The notes under the pieces were generated by a model that saw only the letters and a list, made by a program, of their open reading frames with translations, was not told where the DNA came from and did not search any database. Positions 1 to 8,593 of a stretch of DNA of 64,000 nucleotides are shown piece after piece; position 1 is the stretch's first letter; each line of letters begins with the position of its first letter. The DNA is from Micromonospora avicenniae (GTDB lineage: Bacteria; Actinomycetota; Actinomycetes; Mycobacteriales; Micromonosporaceae). The stretch is from assembly GCF_900156065.1 (NCBI RefSeq), contig NZ_FTNF01000005.1, positions 1 to 64,000 on the forward strand, in the 5' to 3' direction. Made by a program: the position numbers and the translations under genes.

Positions 1-53
1 AACAAGCGCGGCAAGAGCTGTGGAAAGCACGAGCCAACGGGCTCATCGACTGA
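1..53 (+). CDS. 3' end of an unidentified CDS
   Basis: An open frame enters from the left edge and stops with TGA at 51-53. The visible tail reads QARQELWKARANGLID, a plausible helical C-terminus. Too little is present to name a family, and the other two forward frames are also open for a similar stretch, so the choice rests only on amino-acid composition. Confidence 0.3.
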   Translation, partial: QARQELWKARANGLID

Positions 54-170
54 CCCCTGAACAGCCAGCTCACGAACTGTCACTGCCGTACTAGGCCGCG
101 GGCACGACGGTGGACACTACGGCGCTGGGTGTGTGCGGGCTCCGGCGAGCAGGCGTGAACCGACCCACAT

Positions 171-193
171 AACAGGACTCTGAAATACCTGTT
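171..193. promoter_or_regulatory. NsrR-type operator upstream of nsrR
   Basis: AACAGG (171-176) and CCTGTT (188-193) form a perfect inverted repeat with an 11-nt spacer, 17 bp before the GTG start of the Rrf2-family gene. The 23-bp 11-1-11 layout with AAC/GTT-like ends matches the general form of actinobacterial NsrR sites. Negative autoregulation, and control of hmp by read-through, are inferences. Confidence 0.6.
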
Positions 194-209
194 TTGGTAG
201 GCTGCCCAT

Positions 210-635
210 GTGCAGCTCAATCAGTCGACGGACATCGGTCTCCGAGTCGTGATGCTCATGGGGACCCGGGACGGTAGGACCACCGTCGATGAACTGGCGC
301 AGTCCCTCGAGGTACCACGGAACCACCTCGCGAAGATCGTCCAGCGGCTCCAGCGTCTGGGGCTGATCGAGACGATCCGGGGCCGTGGCGGCGGTGTCCT
401 GCTCGCGGACGGCGCGAATTCGGTGAGCATCGGTGGCCTCATCCGTCGGCTCGAGGCCGACGAGGAGGTGGTCAGGTGCGATGCGCCCGCCTGCCCACTG
501 CGGGCCGGTTGCCGGCTCCGTGGCGCCCTCCGCCGCGCGCAGGAGGCCTTCTACGCCAGCCTCGACGAGGTGACCATCGGCGATCTGCTGCATCCGCCGA
601 CCCGGGATCTGCTCCTGTCGCTCACCACCAGGTGA
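210..635 (+). CDS. nsrR: Rrf2-family NO-sensing repressor NsrR
   Basis: A 141-residue Rrf2 regulator starting at GTG 210. A winged helix-turn-helix occupies about residues 10-65 (TVDELAQSLEVPRNHLAKIV, then a GRGGG wing). Cys90, Cys95 and Cys101 in C-X4-C-X5-C spacing are the expected Fe-S ligands of NsrR, where NO attack on the cluster releases DNA. The flavohemoglobin gene starts 52 bp downstream, the classical NsrR target, and a palindromic operator lies just upstream. IscR or RsrR are alternatives within Rrf2, but the NO-detoxification neighbours favour NsrR. Confidence 0.85.
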   Translation: MQLNQSTDIGLRVVMLMGTRDGRTTVDELAQSLEVPRNHLAKIVQRLQRLGLIETIRGRGGGVLLADGANSVSIGGLIRRLEADEEVVRCDAPACPLRAGCRLRGALRRAQEAFYASLDEVTIGDLLHPPTRDLLLSLTTR

Positions 636-687
636 GTGTCGGGGCCCGCCCCGGGTCATCGATCCACCACAGCTGATCGGAGAAGCC

Positions 688-1896
688 GTGCTGTCCATCA
701 AGCACGAAGCGACCGTGCGCGCCACGCTGCCCGCCGTCCGCGCACACATCGAAACAATCACCGGGCTCTTCTACGACACCATGCTCACCGAGAACCCGGA
801 ACTGCTGCGCCTGTTCAGCCGTAGCGCGCAGGCCAGCGGTGAGCAGCGCAAGGCACTCGCCGGCGCCGTGGTCGCCTTCGCAGCGGACCTGGTGGGCGAG
901 GGGGCGCCCTTCGACCCGGTGGTGCGCCGCATCGCGCACCGGCATGCCTCGCTCGGCATCCGGCCGGAGCAGTACACGATCGTCGGTCGATACCTGCTGA
1001 ACGCGGTCGGCGCCGTGCTCGGCGACGCGGTCACCCCGGAGGTGGCCGCCGCCTGGGACGAGGTCTACTGGCTGTTCGCCTGCCGCCTGATCGGGCTCGA
1101 GGCCCGGCTGTACGCCGACGCGGAGGTCGATCCGGATCATCCGTGGCGGGAAGTGGTGGTGAGCCACCGACGCGAGGAGGCACAGGACACCGTCTCGTTC
1201 GTGCTGACCAGTGCCGACGGGTCACCGACGCCGAGCTATCGGGCGGGGCAGTACGTCAGTGTCGCCGTCGACCTGCCGGACGGCGGACGGCAGATCCGCC
1301 AGTACTCGTTGTCCCAGGCGGCCCACGGGCTGGGCGGGCTGCGGATCACCGTGCGCCGGGTGCGGGGCGTCGGTGGGGCACCGGACGGGGTCGTGTCGAG
1401 CCATCTCGTCGACCACGTTCGCACGGGAGACCGGCTGGCGGTGAGCGCTCCCTACGGCGATCTCACCCTGACCGCCGGAACCGCCCCGTTGGTGCTGGTC
1501 AGCGCCGGCGTCGGGATCACGCCGATGGCCGCGATCCTCGACCACGTCTCCCGGGCGGAACCGAACCGCGATGTCGTCGTCGCGCACGCCGAACGCAGCC
1601 TCGAACGACACTGCCTGCGACCCGACATCATCGGCAGCGGAGCCCGACTGCGCTCCTTCCGGCACCTGGTCTGGTACGAGCAGCCCACGTCGCGCGAGTT
1701 CGACGGGTCGACCGAGGTCCGCGCCGGGCGGATCGAGGTCGACGAGATCCCACTGACCCCCGAGGCGCAGGTGTACCTGTGCGGACCGCTCCCGTTCATG
1801 CAGGCGGTCCGCGGCCGGCTCCGGGAGCGGGGCGTACCCGGCACCCAGATCCGGTACGAGGTCTTCGGCTCCGACGCGTGGGCCGGTAGCCGCTGA
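688..1896 (+). CDS. hmp: flavohemoglobin (nitric oxide dioxygenase)
   Basis: A 402-residue cytosolic enzyme oxidising NO to nitrate with O2 and NAD(P)H. The GTG start at 688 follows GGAG at about 678. Globin domain at residues 1-135: distal Tyr29 (FYD) and Gln53, proximal His86 in IAHRHASLGIRPEQY. FAD domain at about 150-255 carries the RQYSLS flavin motif. The NAD domain carries SAGVGITPM near residue 270 and ends with CGPLPFM. Length is normal for the family. It follows nsrR by 52 bp and precedes a truncated hemoglobin, forming an NO-response cassette. Confidence 0.95.
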   Translation: MLSIKHEATVRATLPAVRAHIETITGLFYDTMLTENPELLRLFSRSAQASGEQRKALAGAVVAFAADLVGEGAPFDPVVRRIAHRHASLGIRPEQYTIVGRYLLNAVGAVLGDAVTPEVAAAWDEVYWLFACRLIGLEARLYADAEVDPDHPWREVVVSHRREEAQDTVSFVLTSADGSPTPSYRAGQYVSVAVDLPDGGRQIRQYSLSQAAHGLGGLRITVRRVRGVGGAPDGVVSSHLVDHVRTGDRLAVSAPYGDLTLTAGTAPLVLVSAGVGITPMAAILDHVSRAEPNRDVVVAHAERSLERHCLRPDIIGSGARLRSFRHLVWYEQPTSREFDGSTEVRAGRIEVDEIPLTPEAQVYLCGPLPFMQAVRGRLRERGVPGTQIRYEVFGSDAWAGSR

Positions 1897-1906
1897 CCAG
1901 GGCTCG

Positions 1907-1940
1907 GGTCGAGGTTCCGGGCCTGCCCGGAACCTCGACC
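1907..1940 (+). terminator. perfect hairpin between hmp and the truncated hemoglobin gene
   Basis: GGTCGAGGTTCCGGGC (1907-1922) pairs perfectly with 1925-1940, a 16-bp stem with almost no loop, starting 10 nt after the hmp stop. No U-tract follows. It could terminate hmp, attenuate read-through into the globin gene at 1975, or stabilise the hmp mRNA end. Confidence 0.65.
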
Positions 1941-1974
1941 TCGCCGCCCGCCCCGTGAGAAAGGAGCGCCGGAG

Positions 1975-2418
1975 ATGGTGACCGACATCAGGGACCGTGG
2001 CGACATCGCCGGTATCGTCACCGACTTCTACTCCCGCGCCTTCGCCGACGACCTGCTCGGGCACGTCTTCGTCGATGTGGCGAAGCTCGACCTCGACCGG
2101 CACCTCCCGATCATGTGTGACTTCTGGGAGACCGTGATCTTCAAGGCCGGCACCTACCGGCGCAACGCCCTTCAGCTCCACTTCGCTCTGCACCGGCTGG
2201 AACCGCTGACCGAACGGCACTTCACGCGCTGGCTCACGCTCTGGGCTGCCACCATCGACGACCGGCACGCCGGGCCCCACGCCGAGTACGCGAAGCTCCA
2301 GGCCGGTCGGATCGCCGGGTCGATGCGCCGCCGGCTGGCCGGTCGTCCGCCCAGCCAGAGCCCCGTCCCGGTGGCCGGTCCGACGCTCCGCGCGCACGAA
2401 GACCCCCCGCAGGGATAG
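1975..2418 (+). CDS. group III truncated hemoglobin
   Basis: A 147-residue globin of the trHb3 (P) class, starting at ATG 1975 behind AAAGGAG. Tyr19 (DFYSRAF) is the probable B10 residue, followed by CDFWETV and the class signature TYRRNALQLHFALH, which supplies the proximal His, then REPLTE-like and HFTRW segments. trHb3 proteins bind O2/NO and are tied to nitrosative stress in Campylobacter. Its place after nsrR-hmp suggests the same regulon, though the strong hairpin before it may uncouple transcription. Confidence 0.88.
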   Translation: MVTDIRDRGDIAGIVTDFYSRAFADDLLGHVFVDVAKLDLDRHLPIMCDFWETVIFKAGTYRRNALQLHFALHRLEPLTERHFTRWLTLWAATIDDRHAGPHAEYAKLQAGRIAGSMRRRLAGRPPSQSPVPVAGPTLRAHEDPPQG

Positions 2419-2477
2419 GAGATGTCGATGAGTCTGCCGTCAGCCCTCGCCACCGCGTAGGCCGGCGTGGCGGCCCC

Positions 2478-3026
2478 TCAGCCGCCGGTCCACTCGACGG
2501 CTCCGTCGGGACGCAGCCGGGCCCCGGCCGCCACGGTATGCGGCGTCAACCGTCCGTCCGGCATGAGGTGACGTACCGGCACGGCACGGCTCAGGATCGT
2601 GACGTCGGCGATCAGCCGGCGGTGACAACGCCACCAGACGCTCTCGCTGCACATGACCGCGGTCGGGCTCGACGCGGCTTGTTCGAGCACGAGGTCCAGC
2701 GCTGCCAGGAACGGTGGTGTGCGGGTGTGGGCGGCGTAGGCGCGGAACGCGGGGACGGTCCACCACCCGTCGTGTGCCGGTGTACCAGCCGGCAGATGCC
2801 GTCGGCCACCGAGGCGCTCCTCCCAGCGGTACTCGATCCCCAGTTCCGGCAGCCACTGCGCCAACGCGTCCCGCCGGACGTCGGGGTTGGCGCGGCTGCC
2901 GGGAAAGCGGCGTACATCGACTATCAGACTTACGGCGGCGTCGGTCAGCAGGCGGCCGAGCGCGGCACGGGACAACGGTCCGTGGCCGACCGTCAGTAGG
3001 GCCGGCGTGTCGTCTGCCGCCTGCAT
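2478..3026 (-). CDS. DUF488 family protein
   Basis: A 182-residue protein from ATG 3026; an in-frame upstream ATG at 3158 would add 44 low-complexity residues. DUF488 signs: a GHGPLSRAAL-like start, SLIVDVRRFPGSRANP, and the Cys-containing stretch CSESVWWRCHRRLIAD near the middle, normally C-x-E-x5-CHR. Function is unknown; members are single-domain cytosolic proteins sometimes linked to stress. It converges on the globin gene and is divergent from the P450 gene with about 150 bp between. Confidence 0.8.
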   Translation of the reverse strand: MQAADDTPALLTVGHGPLSRAALGRLLTDAAVSLIVDVRRFPGSRANPDVRRDALAQWLPELGIEYRWEERLGGRRHLPAGTPAHDGWWTVPAFRAYAAHTRTPPFLAALDLVLEQAASSPTAVMCSESVWWRCHRRLIADVTILSRAVPVRHLMPDGRLTPHTVAAGARLRPDGAVEWTGG

Positions 3027-3177
3027 GACCAGATCATCCCGCGTCGCCGTGAGCGGCGTCGGCTTTCCAGGTCCCTCCTGCCGCGACGCCTGCCGGCCGA
3101 GGCCGAGGCCGAGCAGAACGTGAGCATCGCCGGGCATGATGCGAGACGGCACATCCATCTACAGGGGAGGCACGGAG

Positions 3178-4380
3178 ATGGACCACCAGACCGCGCTGGC
3201 GTCGCTGTTCCTGCCGGAGGGACGGGTCGACCCGTACCCGGCCTACGACGTGCTCCGGGCGCACTCACCGATCTTCCAGGCGCCCGACGGCCGCTGGTTC
3301 GTCACCACCCACGCGCTCACGAACCGGCTGCTGCGCGAGCCGACCCTGCGCATCGCCGACGCCAACGACTACGACGGTTTCTGGCCGGACTGGCGGCGTA
3401 ACCGCGGCGTCGCCTCGATAGTGCTGTCCATGCTGCAGACCAACCCCCCGGACCACGGCCGGGTACGCCGTGCCGCCTCGGCCACCTTCACGGCCCGCCG
3501 CGTCGCCGAGATGCGCGACGTCATCGCAAATCAGGCCGAGGACCTGATCAAGTCGATGCCGGCCAGCGCGGACTTCATGAGCGCCTTCGCGTTCCCGCTG
3601 CCCATCGGGGTGATCTGCGCGCTGCTCGGCGTCCCGGAGGCGGACCGCTCGTGGTTCCGGCAGCGGGCCGCGGACCTGACCGTGGTGCTGGAGCCGATCA
3701 GCACGGAGGAGGAGATGCGGCTCGCCGACGTGGCGGGCCGGGAACTCGAGGCCTACTTCGTCGACCTGATCGAGGAGCGTCGCCGGGCCCCACAGGAGGA
3801 CCTGACGAGCGCGCTCGTCGCCGTGCACGACGAGACCGGCGGTACCGGCTTGACCGGCGAGGAGTTGCTCGCCAACCTGGTGCTGCTGCTCGTCGCCGGC
3901 TTCGAGACCACCACGAACCTGCTCGGCAGCGGCATCAAGCTCCTGCTGGAGCGTCCTGAGCAGGCGGACCGGTTGCGGGCCGACCCGCACCTCGCGCCCG
4001 CGTTCGTCGAGGAGATCCTGCGGTACGACTCCCCGGTGCAGCTCACCGGCCGGCTCACGACCGTTCCACTGGACCTCGGCGACGGGCTGAGCCTACCGGG
4101 CGGCGCGGACGTCACCATGCTGCTCGGCGCCGCCAACCGGGACCCGGCCCGCTACCCGGACCCGCACCGGTTCGACCCGGACCGTCCGAACATCCAGCCG
4201 GTCTCGTTCGGCGGTGGCGCACACTACTGCCTCGGGGCGCCGCTGGCCCGGCTGGAGGCCCAGGTCGCGTTCCCGCTGCTGCTGACCATGCTGCCCCGGC
4301 TGAGCCTGGCCGGTCCGGCCGAACGCCGCGACCGCCTGGTGCTGCGCGGCTACGCCACGCTCCCGGTCACCACTGGCTGA
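3178..4380 (+). CDS. cytochrome P450
   Basis: A 400-residue soluble bacterial P450. ATG 3178 follows AGGGGAGG; an in-frame ATG at 3136 lies before that ribosome site and is rejected. The I-helix reads LLVAGFETTTNLL at about 233-248, the K-helix ExxR motif is in EEILRYDSP near residue 278, and the heme loop FGGGAHYCLGAPLA places the thiolate ligand at Cys351. It resembles CYP107-type tailoring or catabolic P450s; no ferredoxin is adjacent and the substrate cannot be read. Its 3' end overlaps the convergent PP2C-like gene by 14 bp. Confidence 0.93.
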   Translation: MDHQTALASLFLPEGRVDPYPAYDVLRAHSPIFQAPDGRWFVTTHALTNRLLREPTLRIADANDYDGFWPDWRRNRGVASIVLSMLQTNPPDHGRVRRAASATFTARRVAEMRDVIANQAEDLIKSMPASADFMSAFAFPLPIGVICALLGVPEADRSWFRQRAADLTVVLEPISTEEEMRLADVAGRELEAYFVDLIEERRRAPQEDLTSALVAVHDETGGTGLTGEELLANLVLLLVAGFETTTNLLGSGIKLLLERPEQADRLRADPHLAPAFVEEILRYDSPVQLTGRLTTVPLDLGDGLSLPGGADVTMLLGAANRDPARYPDPHRFDPDRPNIQPVSFGGGAHYCLGAPLARLEAQVAFPLLLTMLPRLSLAGPAERRDRLVLRGYATLPVTTG

Positions 4381-5167
4381 CAGCGAGGTCGGTGCAGTAC
4401 GCGATGGTCGCGTCGTCCGCCGTCACCGCGTGACGCGCCTCCGCCTGCCGGACCCGACGGATGATCTCGGCGGGGCCGCTGGACGCCAGGACCGTCAGGA
4501 CCTCCGGCCAGTCGGCGAGGGCGAACCGGTCCACGATGCGGCTGGCTCCGTTGCTGAGCAGTACGGCACTGGTCAGCTCGGCGGCCGGACAGCCGCCGGT
4601 GATCGCCTCCTCGGCCGCGCGTGGATCGTCCTTGGCGACCCAGAAGCCGCCCGGCTGGTTCCGGTTGGCGCGCAGTTCCCGCAGGAGCCGGTGGTGCTCG
4701 GCGCTGCCCTCGACGGTGGCCTCGATCGCGGACTGGTACGACCGGCTGACGACCACTTCGCGGGGATCGGAGATCACGAGTGGCGTGCGGTCCGTGCGGT
4801 CGAGGACGAGGACCGAGTCGCCGAGCACCAGGTGCTCGACGCGGCCGCCGACCACACGCAGGATGGCGACGGTGGCCGAGGGACTGATGGGGTTGGCGAC
4901 GTCGCAGGTGTCCCGATGCTCGTCCGTCACCTGCTCGATGGCCTCGGCGAGGAGCGTCGCGAGGCTGGCGTCCCGCGCGAGTGACACCAGGCCGAGGAGG
5001 CTGCCGCCCAGGCGGTGGGCGTACCAGGCGACGCCGTGCCGGCAGATCGATTCGGTGCCGGGAATGCCGGCGCCGTCGATCAGCACCACGGCCGTCGGCA
5101 CCGCACCGGCGAAGTCCTCGTTGACCCGGCCGGTCCGTGCCACAGCGGTCGTCATCGTCACTTGCAT
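4367..5167 (-). CDS. PP2C-like serine/threonine phosphatase domain protein
   Basis: A 266-residue protein from ATG 5167 (MQVTMTTAVARTG). PP2C-like segments: RVNEDFAG, LIDGAGIPG in place of the usual DGxGG, a central LGDSVLVL strand, SNGASRIVDRF and a final DDATIAYC. Asp residues that bind Mn/Mg are present but the second Gly of the DGxGG box is replaced by Ala-Gly order, so activity is uncertain. It may act in a partner-switching or kinase-linked pathway. Convergent overlap with the P450 gene is 14 bp. Confidence 0.75.
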   Translation of the reverse strand: MQVTMTTAVARTGRVNEDFAGAVPTAVVLIDGAGIPGTESICRHGVAWYAHRLGGSLLGLVSLARDASLATLLAEAIEQVTDEHRDTCDVANPISPSATVAILRVVGGRVEHLVLGDSVLVLDRTDRTPLVISDPREVVVSRSYQSAIEATVEGSAEHHRLLRELRANRNQPGGFWVAKDDPRAAEEAITGGCPAAELTSAVLLSNGASRIVDRFALADWPEVLTVLASSGPAEIIRRVRQAEARHAVTADDATIAYCTDLAVSQW

Positions 5168-5279
5168 GTCGGGTCGCCGCCTCTCGCCGATCGGGGCGCG
5201 GATCGTGCAGCCGCCGCGCGGTCGGAGCGTACGCATTGAGGGCTTGACACGCGCGCCGACCGCCGGGAAAGGATGGGCG

Positions 5280-5876
5280 ATGACGTCAGCCCTCTCGACG
5301 CCGCCCACCATCCCGGCCGGCACGCTGGCCGCCGGCCCGCAACCCGTGCTCGCGGCCCCCGCCGATCTGCTGCTGCGCCCCTGGGAAGCGACCGACGTCC
5401 CGGTCTTCCTCGCCGCCTATCGTGACCCCGAGATCCAGCGATGGCACACCCGCCGGCCCGCGTCCGAGGAAGAGGTCCGGGCATGGTTCGACCGGTATCG
5501 CCAGGACTGGGCGCAGGAGAAGGGCGCACATTGGGCCGTCACCCGCGGCGGTGGCGAGGTGCTGGGGCGCATCGCGATGCGCGGGATCGACCTCGATGAC
5601 GGTGTCGCCGAGTGCGCGTACTGGGTACTCCCAGCCGCCCGTGGTGCGGGCGTAGCGTCCGGCGCGCTCACGGCCCTGAGCGACTGGGCCCTCGGCGAGG
5701 CCGGCTTCCACCGCCTGGAGTTGGATCACTCGACCCGCAACCTGGCCTCCTGCCGGGTGGCCGTCAAGTCCGGTTTTCTCCTGGAGGGCACCAAGCGGAG
5801 CGACGCCGTCCACTCCGACGGCCGACACGACATGCACCTGCACGCCCGCATCCGGGGCGACGAGCCGAGCGCCTGA
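5280..5876 (+). CDS. GNAT acetyltransferase, RimJ/RimL type
   Basis: A 198-residue GNAT protein from ATG 5280, preceded by GGGAAAGG. Features are LLLRPWEATDVPVFLAAYRDPEI at the start, an acceptor strand AHWAVT..GEVLGRI, the acetyl-CoA loop AARGAGVASGALTAL at about 120-135, and the C-terminal RVAVKSGF helix-strand typical of RimJ/RimL. It would N-acetylate a protein terminus or small amine; the target is unknown. TTGACA at 5244-5249 may be a -35 box with little 5' leader. It meets the convergent MarR gene with no gap. Confidence 0.85.
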   Translation: MTSALSTPPTIPAGTLAAGPQPVLAAPADLLLRPWEATDVPVFLAAYRDPEIQRWHTRRPASEEEVRAWFDRYRQDWAQEKGAHWAVTRGGGEVLGRIAMRGIDLDDGVAECAYWVLPAARGAGVASGALTALSDWALGEAGFHRLELDHSTRNLASCRVAVKSGFLLEGTKRSDAVHSDGRHDMHLHARIRGDEPSA

Positions 5877-6365
5877 TCATTTCGCCTGCCGGGTGTCGAG
5901 GTGGGCGCGCAGCGCCGCGGCGATCTCGCCGGCGGCGACGAGCTGATCCGGGGTGAGCGCGTCGACGAAGAGTTCGCGGATGGCGCGCAGATGCGGCACG
6001 GTGGATCCGCGAAACGCTTCGGCGCCCGCAGCCGTGAGGTGGACCTCCGCTCCGCGCGGATCGGTCGCGCACTCCTGCCGGCGGATGAGGCCGCGCCGCT
6101 CCATCCGCCCGAGGTGATGGGAGAGCCGGCTGCGTTCCCAGCCGATGTGCGCCGCGAGTTCGGAGGAGCGCATCTGCTGTTCCGGGGCTTCGGTGAGGGC
6201 GAGCAGTACGGCGTAGTCGCCCGGCGACAGCGCGGACTCGCTCTGGAGGCGTGACGCGATTCGGGACCGGAGCACGTCCGTCGTCTCGATGAAGTCGCGC
6301 CAGATCCGGAGCTCCTCCGCGGTCGGCAGTTGGCGTCCGCCCTGCCGCGGTGTGTCCTTCGTCAT
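5877..6365 (-). CDS. MarR family transcriptional regulator
   Basis: A 162-residue MarR regulator. ATG 6365 is preferred because it has GGGAGG 7 nt upstream; a further ATG at 6386 lies inside a palindromic operator. Winged-helix signature: LSPGDYAVLLALTEAP, RSSELAAHIGWERSRLSHHLGRMERRGLI, then the DPRGAEVHLT wing. It is divergent from the oxidoreductase gene at 6480, and two identical 12-bp palindromes sit between them, so it probably represses both directions until a ligand binds. Confidence 0.9.
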   Translation of the reverse strand: MTKDTPRQGGRQLPTAEELRIWRDFIETTDVLRSRIASRLQSESALSPGDYAVLLALTEAPEQQMRSSELAAHIGWERSRLSHHLGRMERRGLIRRQECATDPRGAEVHLTAAGAEAFRGSTVPHLRAIRELFVDALTPDQLVAAGEIAAALRAHLDTRQAK

Positions 6366-6379
6366 GTTCGCCTCCCGGG

Positions 6380-6419
6380 TTGACATGTCAATCCAAAGCT
6401 AACATGTTTGACATGTCAA
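6380..6419. promoter_or_regulatory. twin MarR operators
   Basis: The perfect palindrome TTGACATGTCAA occurs twice, at 6380-6391 and 6408-6419, with centres 28 bp apart (near three helical turns). Both lie in the divergent promoter region of the MarR and luciferase-like oxidoreductase genes. Binding of two MarR dimers is inferred. Confidence 0.75.
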
Positions 6420-6479
6420 TCGTCGAGGGAGCTCGGCGGTAGGGGGTACCCCGACTGGTGCGAGCGTGAGGAGGAGACG

Positions 6480-7529
6480 GTGACGACCGAAGGCTTCGAA
6501 CTGGGGCTCGACTCGTTCGGAGAGGTGGCCACGGACGGCGGCCGGCTGCTCAGTGATGCCGAGACCGTGCGGCTGCTCGTCGACGAGGCGCGGCTCGCGG
6601 AGTCGGTCGGGCTGGACGTGTTCAGCGTGGGTGAGCACTACCGGGAGGGTCACAACGACTCGGCGACGCCGGTGCTGCTCGCGGCGATCGCGACGGCGAC
6701 CGAGCGGATCCGGCTCGGCACCTCGGTCACGGTGCTCAGCACCAACGATCCGGTACGGCTCTACCACGAGTTCTCGACCCTCGACGCGGTGTCGAACGGC
6801 CGCGCCCAGATCGTCCTCGGACGCGCGTCGGCGACCGAGTCGTTCCCGTTGTTCGGCTACGACCTCGCGGACTACGAGCGGCTGTTCGAGGAGAAGCTCG
6901 ACCTCTTCGTACGGCTTCAGCAGGACGAACCGGTCACCTGGTCCGGTACCGTCCGCAGCCCGCTGGTCAGGCAGCGACTTCATCCGCGGATGCGCCCAGG
7001 CGGGATCCCGACCTGGATCGGCGTCGGCGGGAGCCCGAACTCGGTGATCCGCGCCGCCCGCTACGGACTACCGCTCATGCTCGCGATCATCGGCGGGCGT
7101 CCACAGCGGTTCGCCGGACACGTCGACCTCTACCATCGGGCGCTCGAACAGTTCGGGCATCCCGTGCAGCCGATCGGGCAGCACTCGCTCGGCCTCGTCG
7201 CGGACACCGACGAGGAGGCCGTGGAGACCTGGTGGCGGTACTGGCAGCCGGTCGTGACGGCGCTCGCCGAGGAACGCGGCTTCTACAAGCCGGACCGCAG
7301 GCGCTACCAGGCCGAGATCGACCAGGGGGCGCTGTTCGTCGGATCGCCCGAGACGGTCGCACAAAAGATCGCGACCGTGGCCCGTGACCTGCGGCTGAAC
7401 CGCTTCGACCTGAAGTACGACATCATGCACCTGCCTCGCGAGGCACGCGCGCGCACCATCGAGCTGCTCGGCAGCGAGGTCGCTCCGCGGGTCCGCGAGC
7501 TGCTAGCGAAGGAGTCCGCCCATGTCTGA
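6480..7529 (+). CDS. LLM class flavin-dependent oxidoreductase (copy 1)
   Basis: A 349-residue luciferase-like TIM-barrel protein. GTG 6480 follows GAGGAGAC. Family landmarks: FELGLDSFGEV at the N-terminus, VFSVGEHYREG, RIRLGTSVTVLSTNDPVRLYHEFSTLDAVSNGR, and TWIGVGGSPNSV. It should use FMNH2 or F420; the substrate is unknown. It is paralogous along its whole length to the next gene, which overlaps its 3' end by 8 bp. Repression by the divergent MarR protein through the twin palindromes is likely. Confidence 0.9.
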   Translation: MTTEGFELGLDSFGEVATDGGRLLSDAETVRLLVDEARLAESVGLDVFSVGEHYREGHNDSATPVLLAAIATATERIRLGTSVTVLSTNDPVRLYHEFSTLDAVSNGRAQIVLGRASATESFPLFGYDLADYERLFEEKLDLFVRLQQDEPVTWSGTVRSPLVRQRLHPRMRPGGIPTWIGVGGSPNSVIRAARYGLPLMLAIIGGRPQRFAGHVDLYHRALEQFGHPVQPIGQHSLGLVADTDEEAVETWWRYWQPVVTALAEERGFYKPDRRRYQAEIDQGALFVGSPETVAQKIATVARDLRLNRFDLKYDIMHLPREARARTIELLGSEVAPRVRELLAKESAHV

Positions 7530-8553
7530 CCTCGAGTTCGGTCTCGACACCTTCGGTGACGTGCCGGAGGACGACGCCGGTAGGCCCGTCTCCCACGCCG
7601 TGGCGATCCGGCAGGTCGTCGAGGAGGCGGTGCTCGCGGACGACCTCGGCGTCGATGTCATCGCCCTCGGCGAGCACCACCGGCCGGAGTACTCGGTGTC
7701 GACGCCGGAGACCGTGCTGGCGGGAATCGCCACCCGTACCTCGCGCATCCGGCTCGCGTCCGGCGTGACCGTGCTGAGTTCGGACGACCCGGTCCGGGTG
7801 TTCCAGCGCTTCGCGACGGTGGACGCGCTGTCGAACGGCCGCGCCGAGGTCATCCTCGGACGCGGCTCGTTCACCGAGTCCTTCCCGCTCTTCGGCTACG
7901 ACCTGCGCGACTACGACGTGCTCTTCGAGGAGAAGATCGAGCTGTTCGCGAAGCTGCTGGAGGAGAAGCCGGTCACCTGGAGCGGCAGCGTCCGTGCCCC
8001 GCTCGAGAACGCCGACGTCTTCCCGAAGACCGAATCGGGTCACCTCAACACCTGGGTCGGCGTCGGTGGTTCGCCGCAGTCGGTCGTGCGTACCGCCCAC
8101 TACGGTTTCCCGCTGATGCTCGCCATCATCGGCGGCAATCCGGAGCGCTTCGCGCCCTACATCGACCTGTACCGGCGGGCGGCCGAGCAGTTCGGCACGA
8201 CCGCGTACCCGGTCGGGATGCACTCGCCGGGCTTCATCGCCGACACCGACGAGCAGGCGAAGGAACTGTTCTGGCCGCACTACCGGGTCATGCGGGATCG
8301 GATCGGCAAGCTGCGCGGCTGGCCGCCGATCCGCCGCGAGGAGTTCGACTCCGAGGTGGCGCAGGGTTCCCTCTACATCGGCTCGCCGGAGACCGTGGCC
8401 CGCCGCATGGCGGGTGCGATCCGCAGCCTCGGCGTCGGCCGGTTCGACCTCATCTACACCGCCGGCGCGCAGCCGGTGAGCGCCCGGATGCGTGCCGTGG
8501 AGCTGTACGGCAGCAAGGTGATCCCGATGGTCCGCGACATCCTGGCCGGCTGA
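7522..8553 (+). CDS. LLM class flavin-dependent oxidoreductase (copy 2)
   Basis: A 343-residue paralog of the preceding gene from ATG 7522, with AAGGAG 7 nt upstream. It shares [54 protein letters not shown] in parts, [18 protein letters not shown] and [13 protein letters not shown]. The pair looks like a tandem duplication that has diverged into a possible heterodimer (as in LuxA/LuxB) or two enzymes of different specificity. The 8-bp overlap implies translational coupling. Confidence 0.9.
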   Translation: MSDLEFGLDTFGDVPEDDAGRPVSHAVAIRQVVEEAVLADDLGVDVIALGEHHRPEYSVSTPETVLAGIATRTSRIRLASGVTVLSSDDPVRVFQRFATVDALSNGRAEVILGRGSFTESFPLFGYDLRDYDVLFEEKIELFAKLLEEKPVTWSGSVRAPLENADVFPKTESGHLNTWVGVGGSPQSVVRTAHYGFPLMLAIIGGNPERFAPYIDLYRRAAEQFGTTAYPVGMHSPGFIADTDEQAKELFWPHYRVMRDRIGKLRGWPPIRREEFDSEVAQGSLYIGSPETVARRMAGAIRSLGVGRFDLIYTAGAQPVSARMRAVELYGSKVIPMVRDILAG

Positions 8554-8593
8554 CCGGTTCCACGGACTTCAGATCAGAATCCGGAAGGAAGAC

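Noticed and set aside
2422..2460. A 12-codon frame ATG TCG ATG...TAG after the truncated hemoglobin gene, with AGGAG nearby
   Set aside because: The ribosome-like site is only one base from the ATG, the peptide has no recognisable character, and the following gene is convergent, so a leader function is unlikely.
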